Source: Tritrichomonas musculus (taxonomy: Eukaryota; Parabasalia; Tritrichomonadida; Tritrichomonadidae). From it: a DNA stretch of 64,000 nt. Below the pieces are notes generated by a model. The model did no database searches and had not been told where the DNA came from. It saw only the letters and a program-made list of their open reading frames with translations. How positions within the stretch are numbered: position 1 is the stretch's first letter; each line of letters begins with the position of its first letter. The translations under genes were made by a program, and so were the position numbers. Below are positions 39,958 to 51,296 of the stretch, in pieces. The stretch is taken from positions 2,249,001 through 2,313,000 of the forward strand of contig JAPFFF010000020.1 of assembly GCA_039105265.1 (NCBI GenBank), in the 5' to 3' direction.

Positions 39958-41893
39958 GACAAAAAGGAATTCTTTTCAATTTCACTTTTTGAATGCTCCT
40001 TTTCATTTGTAGAAAAAAAATGGGTGTGGTAACTCAAATTAAACTATTTGATGATGAATATGCTTAATATTAAATATTTAAATTCAATACATCATAACTA
40101 TTAATAATACCTAATATTATTAAAATTTATTCCACCATCCCAGCTATATTTACAAATTAAGAATTGTAAAAATATTCTCAATTTTTCTGAAGGCTCAAAA
40201 AAATATAAAATTGAAATTTTGAGCTGATACTAGGTTATTTTAATATCAATATACTGAATTTGATATTTCATATATCTATAGTAATAATAATATTAATGAA
40301 ATTAAATTTTCTTTCTAAATATTATATATCAATTGAATAATTAGAGCTTTATTAATAGAATTCATTTTATTTTTGTATTTATACAAACATGTAATCATAT
40401 ATTTTTAAAATAAATCATAAATTTGGTATTTCATTCCAAATTATTTCATTTATCAGTATAAAATACTTAGTTAGTATGAATTATTGGTCATAAAACAAAA
40501 TATTATCAGTATTATATACAAAATATTACCATAATTTTAAAAATATTAGAGTAAAAATTGAGATTATAAAAGGTTTGGAAAACTAATTGCTAATTACTTG
40601 CCTTAATTTTGGTTTATATCAGTGAAATTCTATTATATGGATGAAAAAAGCGGTATTATTTTGATATAAATAACAAAGTATTGACCAATTGATATTATTT
40701 TCTGATTTTGTAGGAATATATACTTTGTCTAATATTTTTCAACATTTTAAAGCTAATTATTCATCACATTCTTTATTTCTTTTAATTCATTTATTTGTTA
40801 AAATAGTAACTCTAATCAACTGTTTCCTAGCATTATTTTCAGAATTAGGATTATAATCATCAAAATTACTATTGATTTGCTCAAAAGATGCATTTCATTA
40901 TTACAATTCTTTAATTTCTATCTTCATATTTTTATCAAAATTTGAAATTATAATTTATTTGTTATCAAGTCAAGAAAGATTTATTGTAGATAACGATTAA
41001 TGTATTGTTAGATATTATCTGATGAATGAAATTGTAATATAGACAGTTTTTAAAGATTCGCAAATAAAATAGCATTATATGTAAATTTAATGAGCTATTT
41101 TTTTGTTAATTATTTATATATATTAATTATAAATATTAATTAATGTTTTATTTAATAATATATATTTATTTATTAAGATATTATTGTTATAAACAATGTG
41201 ATATGTTATATTTAATATATTGAGAAACCTATTCAATAATTAGTATTGAAAAAAAAAAATTGAATATAGTTTAAAATATTCAAATTTGAATGTACACACA
41301 ATTATTTAAAATACTATTTATATGAAATTAAAAATATAAATAAGGTATATTATCTGCTATATATGTATTATAATAGATATTTAATATTATATCAAAGTAT
41401 ATAAATAATTAATATGTTGAATGATGAAATATCATGCCCATGATTTTAACGACGTTTGTAGATGGGATGCTCGAGCCGATTTCTTTTTAACTCGTAAAAA
41501 CTACTAATAAGATGTAACAAAATGAGGTTTATAACTTTAAATTAATAATTATTTTGATTGTACTTTGAAAAGAATGATTTTTACCATATTTTGCTTGAAA
41601 TATCAAAAATTTAATGCATGGGGTCAATATAAGCAGCACTAATCATGTTATTTAGTCATAAATAATAACAATACCTAAAGATATCACAAAAAAATTATCT
41701 TTAATTATAGATTTTTAAAAATGAAATTTTTTATAATATTTTTGATAATCTTGCTTTAATGCTTTAATTAAATATTAAATATTATATTAAATTATACAGC
41801 AAATGTATTTTATCTGAAAATACTTTTTCAAAAAAGATATTTAGAAAATAAAAATACCAAAATACGTTTTTTTTATAGTTTCCATACCCATGT
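39958..41893. other. Long AT-rich intergenic region
   Basis: Almost 2 kb of extremely AT-rich DNA with no open frame of coding character and no recognisable repeat. Confidence 0.55.
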
Positions 41894-42222
41894 AAAAAAC
41901 GGATATGACAAAAAAATTCTGAGAAATTAATTTTTTATTTATTTTCAAATTAAATTGTCGAAACTACTGGAGATATACTTTGAAACCATTTAAAAGCAAC
42001 TGTTGGGTAAATTGGATTAGATCACAGCCATTATTCTTGGCATTTGTTACGTCGAGGCGGTGCTCATCAGATATCAATATCGGGATTTTGCGATCCAAAG
42101 AGATGCCTATATAAGACACTTTGATGTAGATTCCCGAATCACTAGCATTAGAAAAGCAAATATAATATGAAAATAAATAAAAAATTAATTTCTCAGAATT
42201 TTTTTGTCATATTCGTTTTTTT
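41894..42222. mobile_element. Small TIR element (MITE-like), about 330 bp
   Basis: Terminal inverted repeats of about 54 bp (41894-41947 and 42168-42221) read AACGGATATGACAAAAAAAT on the left and AACGAATATGACAAAAAAAT inverted on the right; they differ at one base apart from A-run length. TA flanks both ends, as for Tc1/mariner-type insertions. The 220-bp interior is G+C-richer, with no intact frame. Its right end abuts the start of the first copy of the segmental duplication. Confidence 0.65.
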
Positions 42223-43105
42223 TATTTTAATTGAAAAAGTAGCTTCTATCATCTACTGCAAATGGAGTGGCAGCCTTCAAAAAGTGAACAATTGAAAAGA
42301 TTTTAAAAATTATCAAAACAAAACGTCCAAAGCTCCTTTAAGCGAATCCTAGAAAATAGAAATTTTGCGATTAGTGGATCAATTTGGAAATCAATAAGTT
42401 CTCATTTGGGAATCAAATTGGAAGAAGGAAAGAAACTGTTAAGAATTTAACAAATTTAATATTAAATATATACGCTGTCACCTAGAAAGGATAGACCAAT
42501 AGCAATTACAGAATAATATAAAAAGTCAGTTTGTGCTTTTATGCTGGCTGATCAGATTAAATGCTTAAATGATGTTGAAAACAATTTTTTTGAAATAAAA
42601 TAAAATTGAATGTAATTGAGAGCAATATTGAATACAGGTCAATTATTTTGCTATTTTTTTCTAAATAACGATCAAATTAGGGTATTGAACTAAGTTTATG
42701 CAAAAATTGAATGGAAAATTCTCTTCACAAGTGGTAATGAGTATCGAGAAATATTTAATAAAATGAAACAATTCAAAGGCATCTTCTTGATTAGAAAGAT
42801 TTTTTTTAGCAAATTAAATAATAATTTGAATAATTTAAAAATTCATGATGATATAAATAACATTGGATTATTTTTACGTTTTTTTTTTTTTTTTACTATT
42901 TTTGATCAAAAGTTTTCAATGTTTTTTTTTCTCAATTATTCTGAAACCTCATATAAAAAGTTCAAACAAAATTTTAATAAAAATAGATTTATCCTGTTAT
43001 TAAAATGTGATTTTTATAAATAAGCAAACTTTTAAACCAAAATGGCTCTAATATCGTTTTTTAACATTTTTTGGGAAAATCTTTCATAAAATGGATAATA
43101 AATGA
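42223..43105 (+). other. Degenerate region at the start of the duplicated segment
   Basis: Contains short coding-like islands in shifting frames (around MEWQPSKSEQLKRF, ISSHLGIKLEEGKKLL and SPRKDRPIAITE) that look like remains of a helix-turn-helix protein, perhaps a mariner-type transposase, heavily broken. Repeated at 53944 and 63348. Copies 2 and 3 share a short block (CAATATATGAGAATTTCCTC) that copy 1 lacks, and copy 1 has its own block near 42520-42565. Confidence 0.35.
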
Positions 43106-43201
43106 ATGAATGGTTTACAAAATATTTTTTCAAATATAAAAACTCTAATTATTTTTTCATATCACATTTCATTAATTTTGACAAATTGTTATTTTGTAAA
43201 A

Positions 43202-44377
43202 ATGAGTTCAGAAGCATTTGTTGAAAAAATGAAAAGTATTCAAAGTTCCCTTCTGGAATTCCTTGAAGAAGAATCAGATGCTGACGACGAATATGAAAAT
43301 TTCATTAACCTTGTCTCTACTCAACAAATAATTAATGACGAACATGAATTCAAAGCATTATTACAATTAATAGTGAACATTGTGAACAATCATCATCGTG
43401 ATCGTAATTTTATTTCTAAAGTTGAGCGAGTTTTGAGACATTTCAAACAAGATCTCCAAAAATATTTTTCAAATTCAGAAATTTTCCAAATTTTCAACGA
43501 TAACAAGAGAATGCTTCTATTTCTTCTTGAAGAAAAAATGATGATAATTGATGAATACATTTTTTCAATAATTACGAATGACTTTTATATCAGGAGAAAC
43601 TATTGTGAATATTTTCAACCAGAAATTAAACCGTTTGTCACAGAAGAAAACATTGAAAAATATGGCAGCAAGAATAAATCATTAAAAGATCCTGAATTTA
43701 TTGAACGAATGAACAAGGAAGTTGAATCCGATTTCTATGAAAAACGACGAGAAGGAGCAAATGATGATTCTTTGTGTGAACTGATTCGAAATAACGAAAT
43801 CAAAGAATTTATCAGATTTACAGAACAAAGAAATTTGTCACTCGAAACTTACATTAAAAAATCAATTTTTGAAACAAACCAACTTTTGACATGTTATGAC
43901 AAAATCAGTCTGATTGAATATGCATCATTTTATGGCTCGAATGACATCATCAAATACATGGAAAAGAAAGGAGTTGAACTGACATCATCGATGTGGATTT
44001 ATGCTATTCACAGTTGTAATGCAGAACTGATCAGATATCTTGAAGACAATCATGTTCCACCAGAAAATAAATATGAAAGAATTCTTGAAGAATCGATTAA
44101 ATGCCATCACAACGAAATTTCGAACTACATCATTGATAATTTAATGAACGAAGAAGATCTACAAAATAACATTGAGAACAACTATGATGACAATTTTTAT
44201 CGATATGCAGTTGAATCTCACAATTATTGTTTTTTCCCAACAAACATGAAATACAAAAACATGTTTTTTTATTTATGTAAATTTGATTATTACACACTTG
44301 TTGAACTTTATCTAAAAGAATTAACTATTGACATAAATTCAACAATTATAATATCAATCATTTTTATGACATTTTAA
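43202..44377 (+). CDS. DUF3447-ankyrin family protein, N-terminal domain (locus 3)
   Basis: 391 residues from the ATG that matches the start of the other copies (MSSEAFVEKM); an in-frame ATG at 43106 would add 32 residues but lies upstream of Inr-like TCACA and TCATT motifs at about 43162-43173. It has the same helical head, NNHHRDRNFISKVERVL run and DUF3447 core (SLIEYASFYGSNDIIKYMEK ... MWIYAIHSCNAELIRYLED) as loci 1 and 2, plus a local insertion FYIRRNY in place of YVRKNY. The frame closes just after the final DIN, 14 bases before the first repeat module begins in another frame. Confidence 0.8.
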   Translation: MSSEAFVEKMKSIQSSLLEFLEEESDADDEYENFINLVSTQQIINDEHEFKALLQLIVNIVNNHHRDRNFISKVERVLRHFKQDLQKYFSNSEIFQIFNDNKRMLLFLLEEKMMIIDEYIFSIITNDFYIRRNYCEYFQPEIKPFVTEENIEKYGSKNKSLKDPEFIERMNKEVESDFYEKRREGANDDSLCELIRNNEIKEFIRFTEQRNLSLETYIKKSIFETNQLLTCYDKISLIEYASFYGSNDIIKYMEKKGVELTSSMWIYAIHSCNAELIRYLEDNHVPPENKYERILEESIKCHHNEISNYIIDNLMNEEDLQNNIENNYDDNFYRYAVESHNYCFFPTNMKYKNMFFYLCKFDYYTLVELYLKELTIDINSTIIISIIFMTF

Positions 44378-46996
44378 ATCAAAAACATTCATGAAATTCA
44401 AATCTAACTTTTTTCATGGTATTGAAAAATTGAATGATTTATCGAATTTAACTCGAACATTTAATGATACGGCGTTGATTTGGGCTGCATCTGAAGGCCA
44501 TAAAGAAATTGTTGAACTATTAATAAGCCAAGAAGGCATTGATATCAACATTCAAGGCATTTTAAATCAAAAACATTCATGAAATTCAAATCTAACTTTT
44601 TTCATGAAATTGAAAAATTGAATGATTTATGGAATTTAACTCGAACATTTAATTTTACGGCGTTGATTTGGGCTGCAATATGTGGCCATAAAGAAATTGT
44701 TGAACTATTAATAAGCCAAGAAGGCATTGATATCAACATTCAAGGCATTTTAAATCAAAAACATTCATAAAATTCAAATCTAACTTTTTTCATTTTGTTG
44801 AAAAATTGAATGATTTATGGAATTTAACTCGAACATTTAATTATACGGCGTTGATTTGGGCTGCATCTGAAGGCCATAAAGAAATTGTTGAACTATTAAT
44901 AAGCCAAGAAGGCATTGATATCAACATTCAAGGCATTTTAAATCAAAAACATTCATAAAATTCAAATCTAACTTTTTTCATTTTGTTGAAAAATTGAATG
45001 ATTTATGGAATTTAACTCGAACATTTAATTATACGGCGTTGATTTGGGCTGCATCTGAAGGCCATAAAGAAATTGTTGAACTATTACTAAGGCAAGAAGG
45101 CATTGATATCAACATTCAAAACATTTTAAATCAAAAACATTCATAAAATTCAAATCTAACTTTTTTCATTTTGTTGAAAAATTGAATGATTTATGGAATT
45201 TAACTCGAACATTTAATAGGACGGTTTTAATTCATGCTGCATCTGAAGGCCATAAAGAAATTGTTGAACTATTAATAAGGCAAGAAGGCATTGATATCAA
45301 CATTCAAGACATTTTAAATCAAAAACATTCATGAAATTCAAATCTAACTTTTTTAATAAAATTGAAAAATTGAATGATTTATGGAATTTAACTCGAACAT
45401 TTAATTATACGGCGTTGATTTGGGCTGCATCTGAAGGCCATAAAGAAATTGTTGAACTATTACTAAGGCAAGAAGGCATTGATATCAACATTCAAAACAT
45501 TTTAAATCAAAAACATTCATAAAATTCAAATCTAACTTTTTTCATTTTGTTGAAAAATTGAATGATTTATGGAATTTAACTCGAACATTTAATAGGACGG
45601 TTTTAATTCATGCTGCATCTGAAGGCCATAAAGAAATTGTTGAACTATTAATAAGGCAAGAAGGCATTGATATCAACATTCAAGACATTTTAAATCAAAA
45701 ACATTCATGAAATTCAAATCTAACTTTTTTAATAAAATTGAAAAATTGAATGATTTATGGAATTTAACTCGAACATTTAATTATACGGCGTTGATTTGGG
45801 CTGCATCTGAAGGCCATAAAGAAATTGTTGAACTATTACTAAGGCAAGAAGGCATTGATATCAACATTCAAAACATTTTAAATCAAAAACATTCATAAAA
45901 TTCAAATCTAACTTTTTTCATTTTGTTGAAAAATTGAATGATTTATGGAATTTAACTCGAACATTTAATAGGACGGTTTTAATTCATGCTGCATCTGAAG
46001 GCCATAAAGAAATTGTTGAACTATTAATAAGGCAAGAAGGCATTGATATCAACATTCAAGACATTTTAAATCAAAAACATTCATATAATTCAAATCTAAC
46101 TTTTTTCATATGATTGAAAAATTGAATGATTTATGGAATTTAACTCGAACATTTAATCAGGCGGCGTTGATTTGGGCTGCATATAAAGGCCATAAAGAAA
46201 TTGTTGAACTATTAATAAGGCAAGAAGGCATTGATATCAACATTCAAGACATTTTAAATCAAAACATTCATGAAATTCAAATCTAACTTTTTTCATTTTG
46301 TTGAAAAATTGAATGATTTATGGAATTTAACTCGAACATTTAATAGGACGGTTTTAATTCATGCTGCATCTGAAGGCCATAAAGAAATTGTTGAACTATT
46401 ACTAAGCCAAGAAGGCATTGATATCAACATTCAAGGCATTTTAAATCAAAAACATTCATAAAATTCAAATCTAACTTTTTTCATTTTGTTGAAAAATTGA
46501 ATGATTTATGGAATTTAACTCGAACATTTAATTATACGGCGTTGATTTGGGCTGCATCTGAAGGCCATAAAGAAATTGTTGAACTATTACTAAGGCAAGA
46601 AGGCATTGATATCAACATTCAAAACATTTTAAATCAAAAACATTCATAAAATTCAAATCTAACTTTTTTCATTTTGTTGAAAAATTGAATGATTTATGGA
46701 ATTTAACTCGAACATTTAATAGGACGGTTTTAATTCATGCTGCATCTGAAGGCCATAAAGAAATTGTTGAACTATTAATAAGGCAAGAAGGCATTGATAT
46801 CAACATTCAAGACATTTTAAATCAAAAACATTCATATAATTCAAATCTAACTTTTTTCATATGATTGAAAAATTGAATGATTTATGGAATTTTGAAATAA
46901 AATATTCACAAAGCTGCCATTGACCATGCAATAGAAGAAAATCATCGAGAAATTGTTGACCTTCTATCTAAAGGACCGATCAACGTAAAACCCTAA
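44378..46996 (+). repeat. Ankyrin module array of locus 3 (13 modules plus cap)
   Basis: Thirteen head-to-tail modules of about 188 bp, each coding FKSNFFHx(I/V)EKLNDLW, then an ankyrin motif FNxTALIxAAxxGHKEIVEL and LLxxQEGIDINIQ. Each ends ILNQKHS and a stop that in some modules overlaps the next ATG (ATGA). A terminal cap at 46901-46996 (HKAAIDHAIEENHREIVDLL, ending INVKP) closes it. Two module types alternate in the middle (Y..W..SE and R..H..SE), showing expansion as a two-module unit. 188 is not a multiple of three, so the frame changes at every module. Confidence 0.85.
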
Positions 46997-47775
46997 GGAG
47001 ATAAATTGAAGTCTAAGTGATTAATAAAAATTTACTACTACTTTATAATCAAAATTATATTTTAATCTTTAATAGAATAGTATTTTTATATATAGTTGGT
47101 GGACAAAATTATGTTTTCACATCATTTTAGTTAATATCGTATCGAGTATATATATAAATATATCTTTATATCTTAATTAATAATACTGTAATTACTTTGC
47201 TTTTCTAAGTTGTAATTTAGTAAGAGGAGATGCATTTTATAAATATGCAATTATGGCAAACAATATTTATGCCATTCGATAGGTAATTAATGCACTAACT
47301 AATATATTCTCTTAAATTTGTTATAACTAGCCTACCTTTCGAAAAAATGAGGTGACAAATTCAATTTTTTAGATACTCATTTTCGTGATCTGGCAGTGAC
47401 TGATTTAAAAGAAATAGAAAATAAGCATTAATATCCTAAGTTGTTTTTAGATCATTGATCGGAAACTAATAAATCAATGTTGATCATATGAAAACGAAAA
47501 AACACCAATTTTTTCACAAAACTTCAAACGCAAAAAAAAAATTTACAGATCACCCGGTATCGAGATTTTTTAAGTATTGATAAGACATAACATGTTCATT
47601 ATAAAATTATTATGAATTTGTGAATTTTTTTTCTAGATAAAAAATTTAAGCCATTTTAATTTTTCACTTTACGTGAATGGCATCTATTTGAAGTATTTTG
47701 TCTCTCGCGGATTGCATATGGTAAAATTGGTTGTATAGCGGGCTTGATTTGAAAATCAGTTAGTATAAAAACTCT
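46997..47775. other. Intergenic DNA
   Basis: Non-coding. A tRNA-like fragment near 47718-47760 was examined and not accepted. Shared with 57579-58354. Confidence 0.55.
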
Positions 47776-47979
47776 TTAATCATTGGAAATAAAATATTCT
47801 TCAAGTGAATTACCATTTTCAAGATTCTTTCCTAAATATTGGAAACGCTGTTGATCAACTGGAATTCCTTCTAATTGCGTAATTTTTTCTTTTATTTCTT
47901 CTATTAATTGACTACTTTTCACTTTGATGGTAATATTTTTTGAAACACTTTGGTTTATAATCTGAACTAGCAACTTCAT
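47776..47979 (-). CDS. Ubiquitin-like domain protein, C-terminally short (copy 1)
   Basis: 67 residues that follow the ubiquitin fold through most of its length: ITIKVKSSQLIEEIKEKI aligns with the first helix region and GIPVDQQRFQYLGKNLENG with GIPPDQQRLIFAGKQLEDG. It stops at the position of ubiquitin's YNIQK, so the last strand and the di-Gly tail needed for conjugation are missing. Either a small non-conjugating ubiquitin-like protein or a 3'-broken gene. Present identically at 58355. Confidence 0.65.
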   Translation of the reverse strand: MKLLVQIINQSVSKNITIKVKSSQLIEEIKEKITQLEGIPVDQQRFQYLGKNLENGNSLEEYFISND

Positions 47980-48486
47980 AGAAATTTGTTTAAAATTTTA
48001 TCAATTGATGTTTTTGATAGAAATATTCTGCTATATACAAAGGTCTACTTCCAAATGTTTTATACGGTCATTTTTGAGGAAAATATATTATTATTTATTA
48101 TTGTGATTATTATTCAAAATAATTATAAATCACATTCAATATTTGAAGCGATTTGAATGATGATCGGATTTTAAATTATTTTTTCTTTACTTATGAACTT
48201 TTATCATCATAATAAAATTATTATATATATCTCGAAAATTAGCAAATAAATTAGCTTTTAAACTATGCAAAAATTATTTATTTTTTACATAAATAATAAT
48301 TATAAAATTTTAAAAATAATGTGTAGATTGTCAAAGTAAATACATATGTTTTTAATTAATTAAAGTTTTTACTATATTTATAATATTTTAATGTATGATA
48401 TAAAATATATAAAATATATATTATATTTAATATATGCATTATTTATTAAGATAAATGTAAATTAATTTTTTATTCAATTTAGTAAT
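47980..48486. other. Divergent intergenic region
   Basis: Very AT-rich DNA between the ubiquitin-like ORF and ankyrin locus B, presumably holding both promoters. No clear motif picked out. Confidence 0.45.
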
Positions 48487-51130
48487 ATGACTAAATTACA
48501 AATTTTGTCTGAAAAAAAAAAAATAGATACAGTAATGTCTGGAAGTGATAGCATTGAAAAATTCTTAGATGAATATAAAAAGATCCAATCAATTTTTCTA
48601 GATTTCTTAAATAACGAGTCAAATATTGAAGAAAATTTCAACAATCTACTTCAAATAATTGAGGATACAAAAATTCGAGATTGCCAACACAAAATCAGAC
48701 AATTTTTACACATGCTTCTAAATATTTCTAATAACCACCACCACGTACCAAACTTTTTCAGCAAGCTCGAGCAAGTATTACTAATTATCAAAGACGATAT
48801 CAACAAATTCTTTTCAAATTCACAAATATTTGATATATTCAAGACCAACAAACGAATTCTTCTTTTTTTAATTGAAGAAAAAATCATGACAGTAGATGAA
48901 TATTTTGTGAATCAAATACCCCAATTTATCAAATGGAAATATCCACGATACTTTGCTCCAGAAATAAAACCATTCATAAATGATAAAATAATTTCTGGGT
49001 ATTCAAATAAATTGATTGAAAAGATAAAGAAAGAAATTCCTGATAATTTTTTTGAATTGAGAAAAAAAGGAGAAAATGAAAGTTTTCTCTGCGAATTGAT
49101 TCGAAAAGATGATATAAAAAATTTTATTGTTTAAGTGAATAAAAATAGCATTTCGCTCAATGCAAAAATCCATTTTTCAACATATGAAACAAATTTATTT
49201 CTTTTCAGGGATGATATTGAATTAATTGAATACGCTGCTTTCTTCGGTTCAAATCAAATTTTATCTTTTTGTAAATCTGAAGGAGTGGAATTAAAATCAT
49301 CATTGTGGAAATTTGCTATTCACAGTAATAATGCTGAAATAATTAGTTTTCTTGAAGATAATCATATCATCCCAACACCTGAATATGGAGTATGCTTTTG
49401 GGAAGCGATTGATTGCCATCATAATGACATTGCAATATTTTTCCTCAATAATTATCTAACACCTGATTATGAAAATACAATTACAACCATTGTTAATAGT
49501 TTGAAATGTTATAATTTTTTATTTCTAAATGAAACAAATATATATGATTCGTTTTGCAACTTATGCAGTTATGATTATTATTCAATTGTTAAAATTCTTT
49601 TAACATACAAAGATGTTGATATCAACAAAAAAGAAATTGTTTTAACAAATATATTTCAATTACATTCAAAATTATATATTTCATTTGCATTCAAAATCAT
49701 ATCTTTCAATTGCATTCAAAATTATATCTTTAAATGGAATTCAAAATCATATCTTTCAATAAAATTCAAAATAATATTTTTCAATTACATTCAAAATTGA
49801 TATATATCAATTGCATTCAAAATCATATTCTTAAATGGAATTAAAAATTATATCTTTCAAACGGAGTTCAAAATTCTATCTTTCAATTACATTCAAAATC
49901 ATATCTTCCAATATAATTCTGGGTTATACCTTTCAATGGAATTTAAAATCATATCTTTAAATTGGATTCAAAATTATATCTTTCAATTACATGAAATTTT
50001 AACGTAATTTTATTCAACAGCTTTATTTTCGGCAGTTGAAAATGAAAACTTTGAGATTGTCAAGCTTCTCTTAACGAATGATAAACTTGATATTAATATT
50101 ATATATATTTTTTATAGCTTTTTAATAAAATTCATGCTTATATCATTCAATGAAATTCAAAATCAATTATTTCAATATCATTCAGAATTATATCTTTAAA
50201 TGGAATTTAAAATTATATTTTTCAATACAGTTCAAAATTAAATCTTTCAATAACATTCAAAATCATATCTTTTAATGACATTCAAATCATAACTTTCAAT
50301 GAAATTCATGATATTTTTTTCAATGGAATTCAAAATCATGTCTTTCAATGAAATTCAAAATCATCTCTTTCAATGAAATTCAAAATCACATCTTTCAATG
50401 AAATTTAAAATTATATCTTTCAATGACATCCAAAATCATATCTTTCAATAAAATTCAAAATCATATCTTTTGATCTCATTCAAAATAATATCTTTCAATT
50501 GGGTTCAAAATCATATTTTTCAATAAAATTTAAAATCACATTTTTTAATTGGATTTTAAATCATATATTCCAATCATATTCCAATACAAGTATAATTTTA
50601 TAAAACAGCTATATTTGAAGCAGTTGCAGGAGAATATATTGAAATCATAAAACTTTTATTAACGAATGATAAACTTGATATTAATCTTGGTTATATTTTA
50701 TATATCATTTTTATATAATTTAAAATCATATCTTTCAATTGCATTCATAATTAATTTTTGCCAATGAAATTCAAAACCAAATCTTTCAATTACATTAAAA
50801 TTTTTTTTTTCAATAAAATTCAAAATCATATCTTTCAATATCTTTCAATATCATATTTTTCAATATGATTCAAAATCTTATCATTCAATAGAATTTAAAA
50901 TCATATCGTTCAACCATATTCAAAATCATATCTTTCAACCATATTCAAAATAATTTTTTTCAATAGAATTCATAATTGAATCTTTTGATGAAATTCAAAA
51001 TCATATCTTTAAATGAAATTCTAATTTAGTAAGATTTTATATAACATCATTGTATTTAGCTGTTGAAAATAATAACATTGAAATACTCAAGCTTTTATTA
51101 ACTAATGATAGACTTGATATCAATCTTGGA
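48487..51130 (+). pseudogene. DUF3447-ankyrin family B gene, interrupted (copy 1)
   Basis: A distinct relative of the family A genes: helical head with NNHHHVPNFFSKLEQVL and NKRILLFLIEEKIMTVDEYF, then the DUF3447 core (ELIEYAAFFGSNQILSFCKS ... LWKFAIHSNNAEIISFLED). One in-frame TAA at 49132-49134 splits the head (215 residues) from the core (from 49135). The frame then runs through DVDIN into a 25-bp repeat and ends at 49800. Three isolated ankyrin motifs follow at 50008-50100 (TALFSAVENENFEIVKLLL), 50596-50690 (TAIFEAVAGEYIEIIKLLL) and 51035-51130 (TSLYLAVENNNIEILKLLL), separated by long 25-bp repeat tracts. Called a pseudogene because of the stop and tracts, though stop read-through or removal of the tracts cannot be excluded. 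Confidence 0.7.
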
Positions 51131-51296
51131 TATGTTTTATAAATATTATTTTTATAAAATTCATACTTATATCATTCAATGAAATTCAAAATCATATCTT
51201 TCAATTGGATTCAAAATAATGTCTTTCAATGTAATTTAACATCATATTTTTCTATAGAATTCAAAATCATATCTTTCAATTGAATTCAAAATCATA
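49660..51296 (+). repeat. 25-bp repeat tracts with a variable triplet (copy 1)
   Basis: Tracts at about 49660-49995, 50130-50585, 50720-51020 and 51170-51296. Consensus unit: three variable bases, then ATTCAAAATCATATCTTTCA and AT (25 bp). The triplet takes many values (TGC, GGA, AAA, TAC, CGG, ATA, TGG, GAA, ATC, AAC, GAC, CTC, CAT) while the other 22 bases are largely constant. The consensus has no stop in any of the three frames. The tracts separate the ankyrin motifs of family B. Confidence 0.85.

Noticed and set aside
46280-46300. Sequencing error in the A-run as the cause of the module frame changes
   Set aside because: Modules with CAGAAAC in place of CAAAAAC have the same length, and the same phase recurs in independent loci, so systematic miscounting is unlikely to explain all of them.
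44378-46996. Canonical spliceosomal introns between ankyrin motifs
   Set aside because: The linkers lack the GTAYGT-type donor and the ACTAACACACAG-type acceptor known for Trichomonas introns; no consistent GT...AG pair fits all modules.
47718-47760. tRNA-Ser-like D-arm and anticodon-arm fragment
   Set aside because: No T-arm (GGTTCRANNCC) or acceptor pairing could be found around it, so it does not fold as a tRNA.
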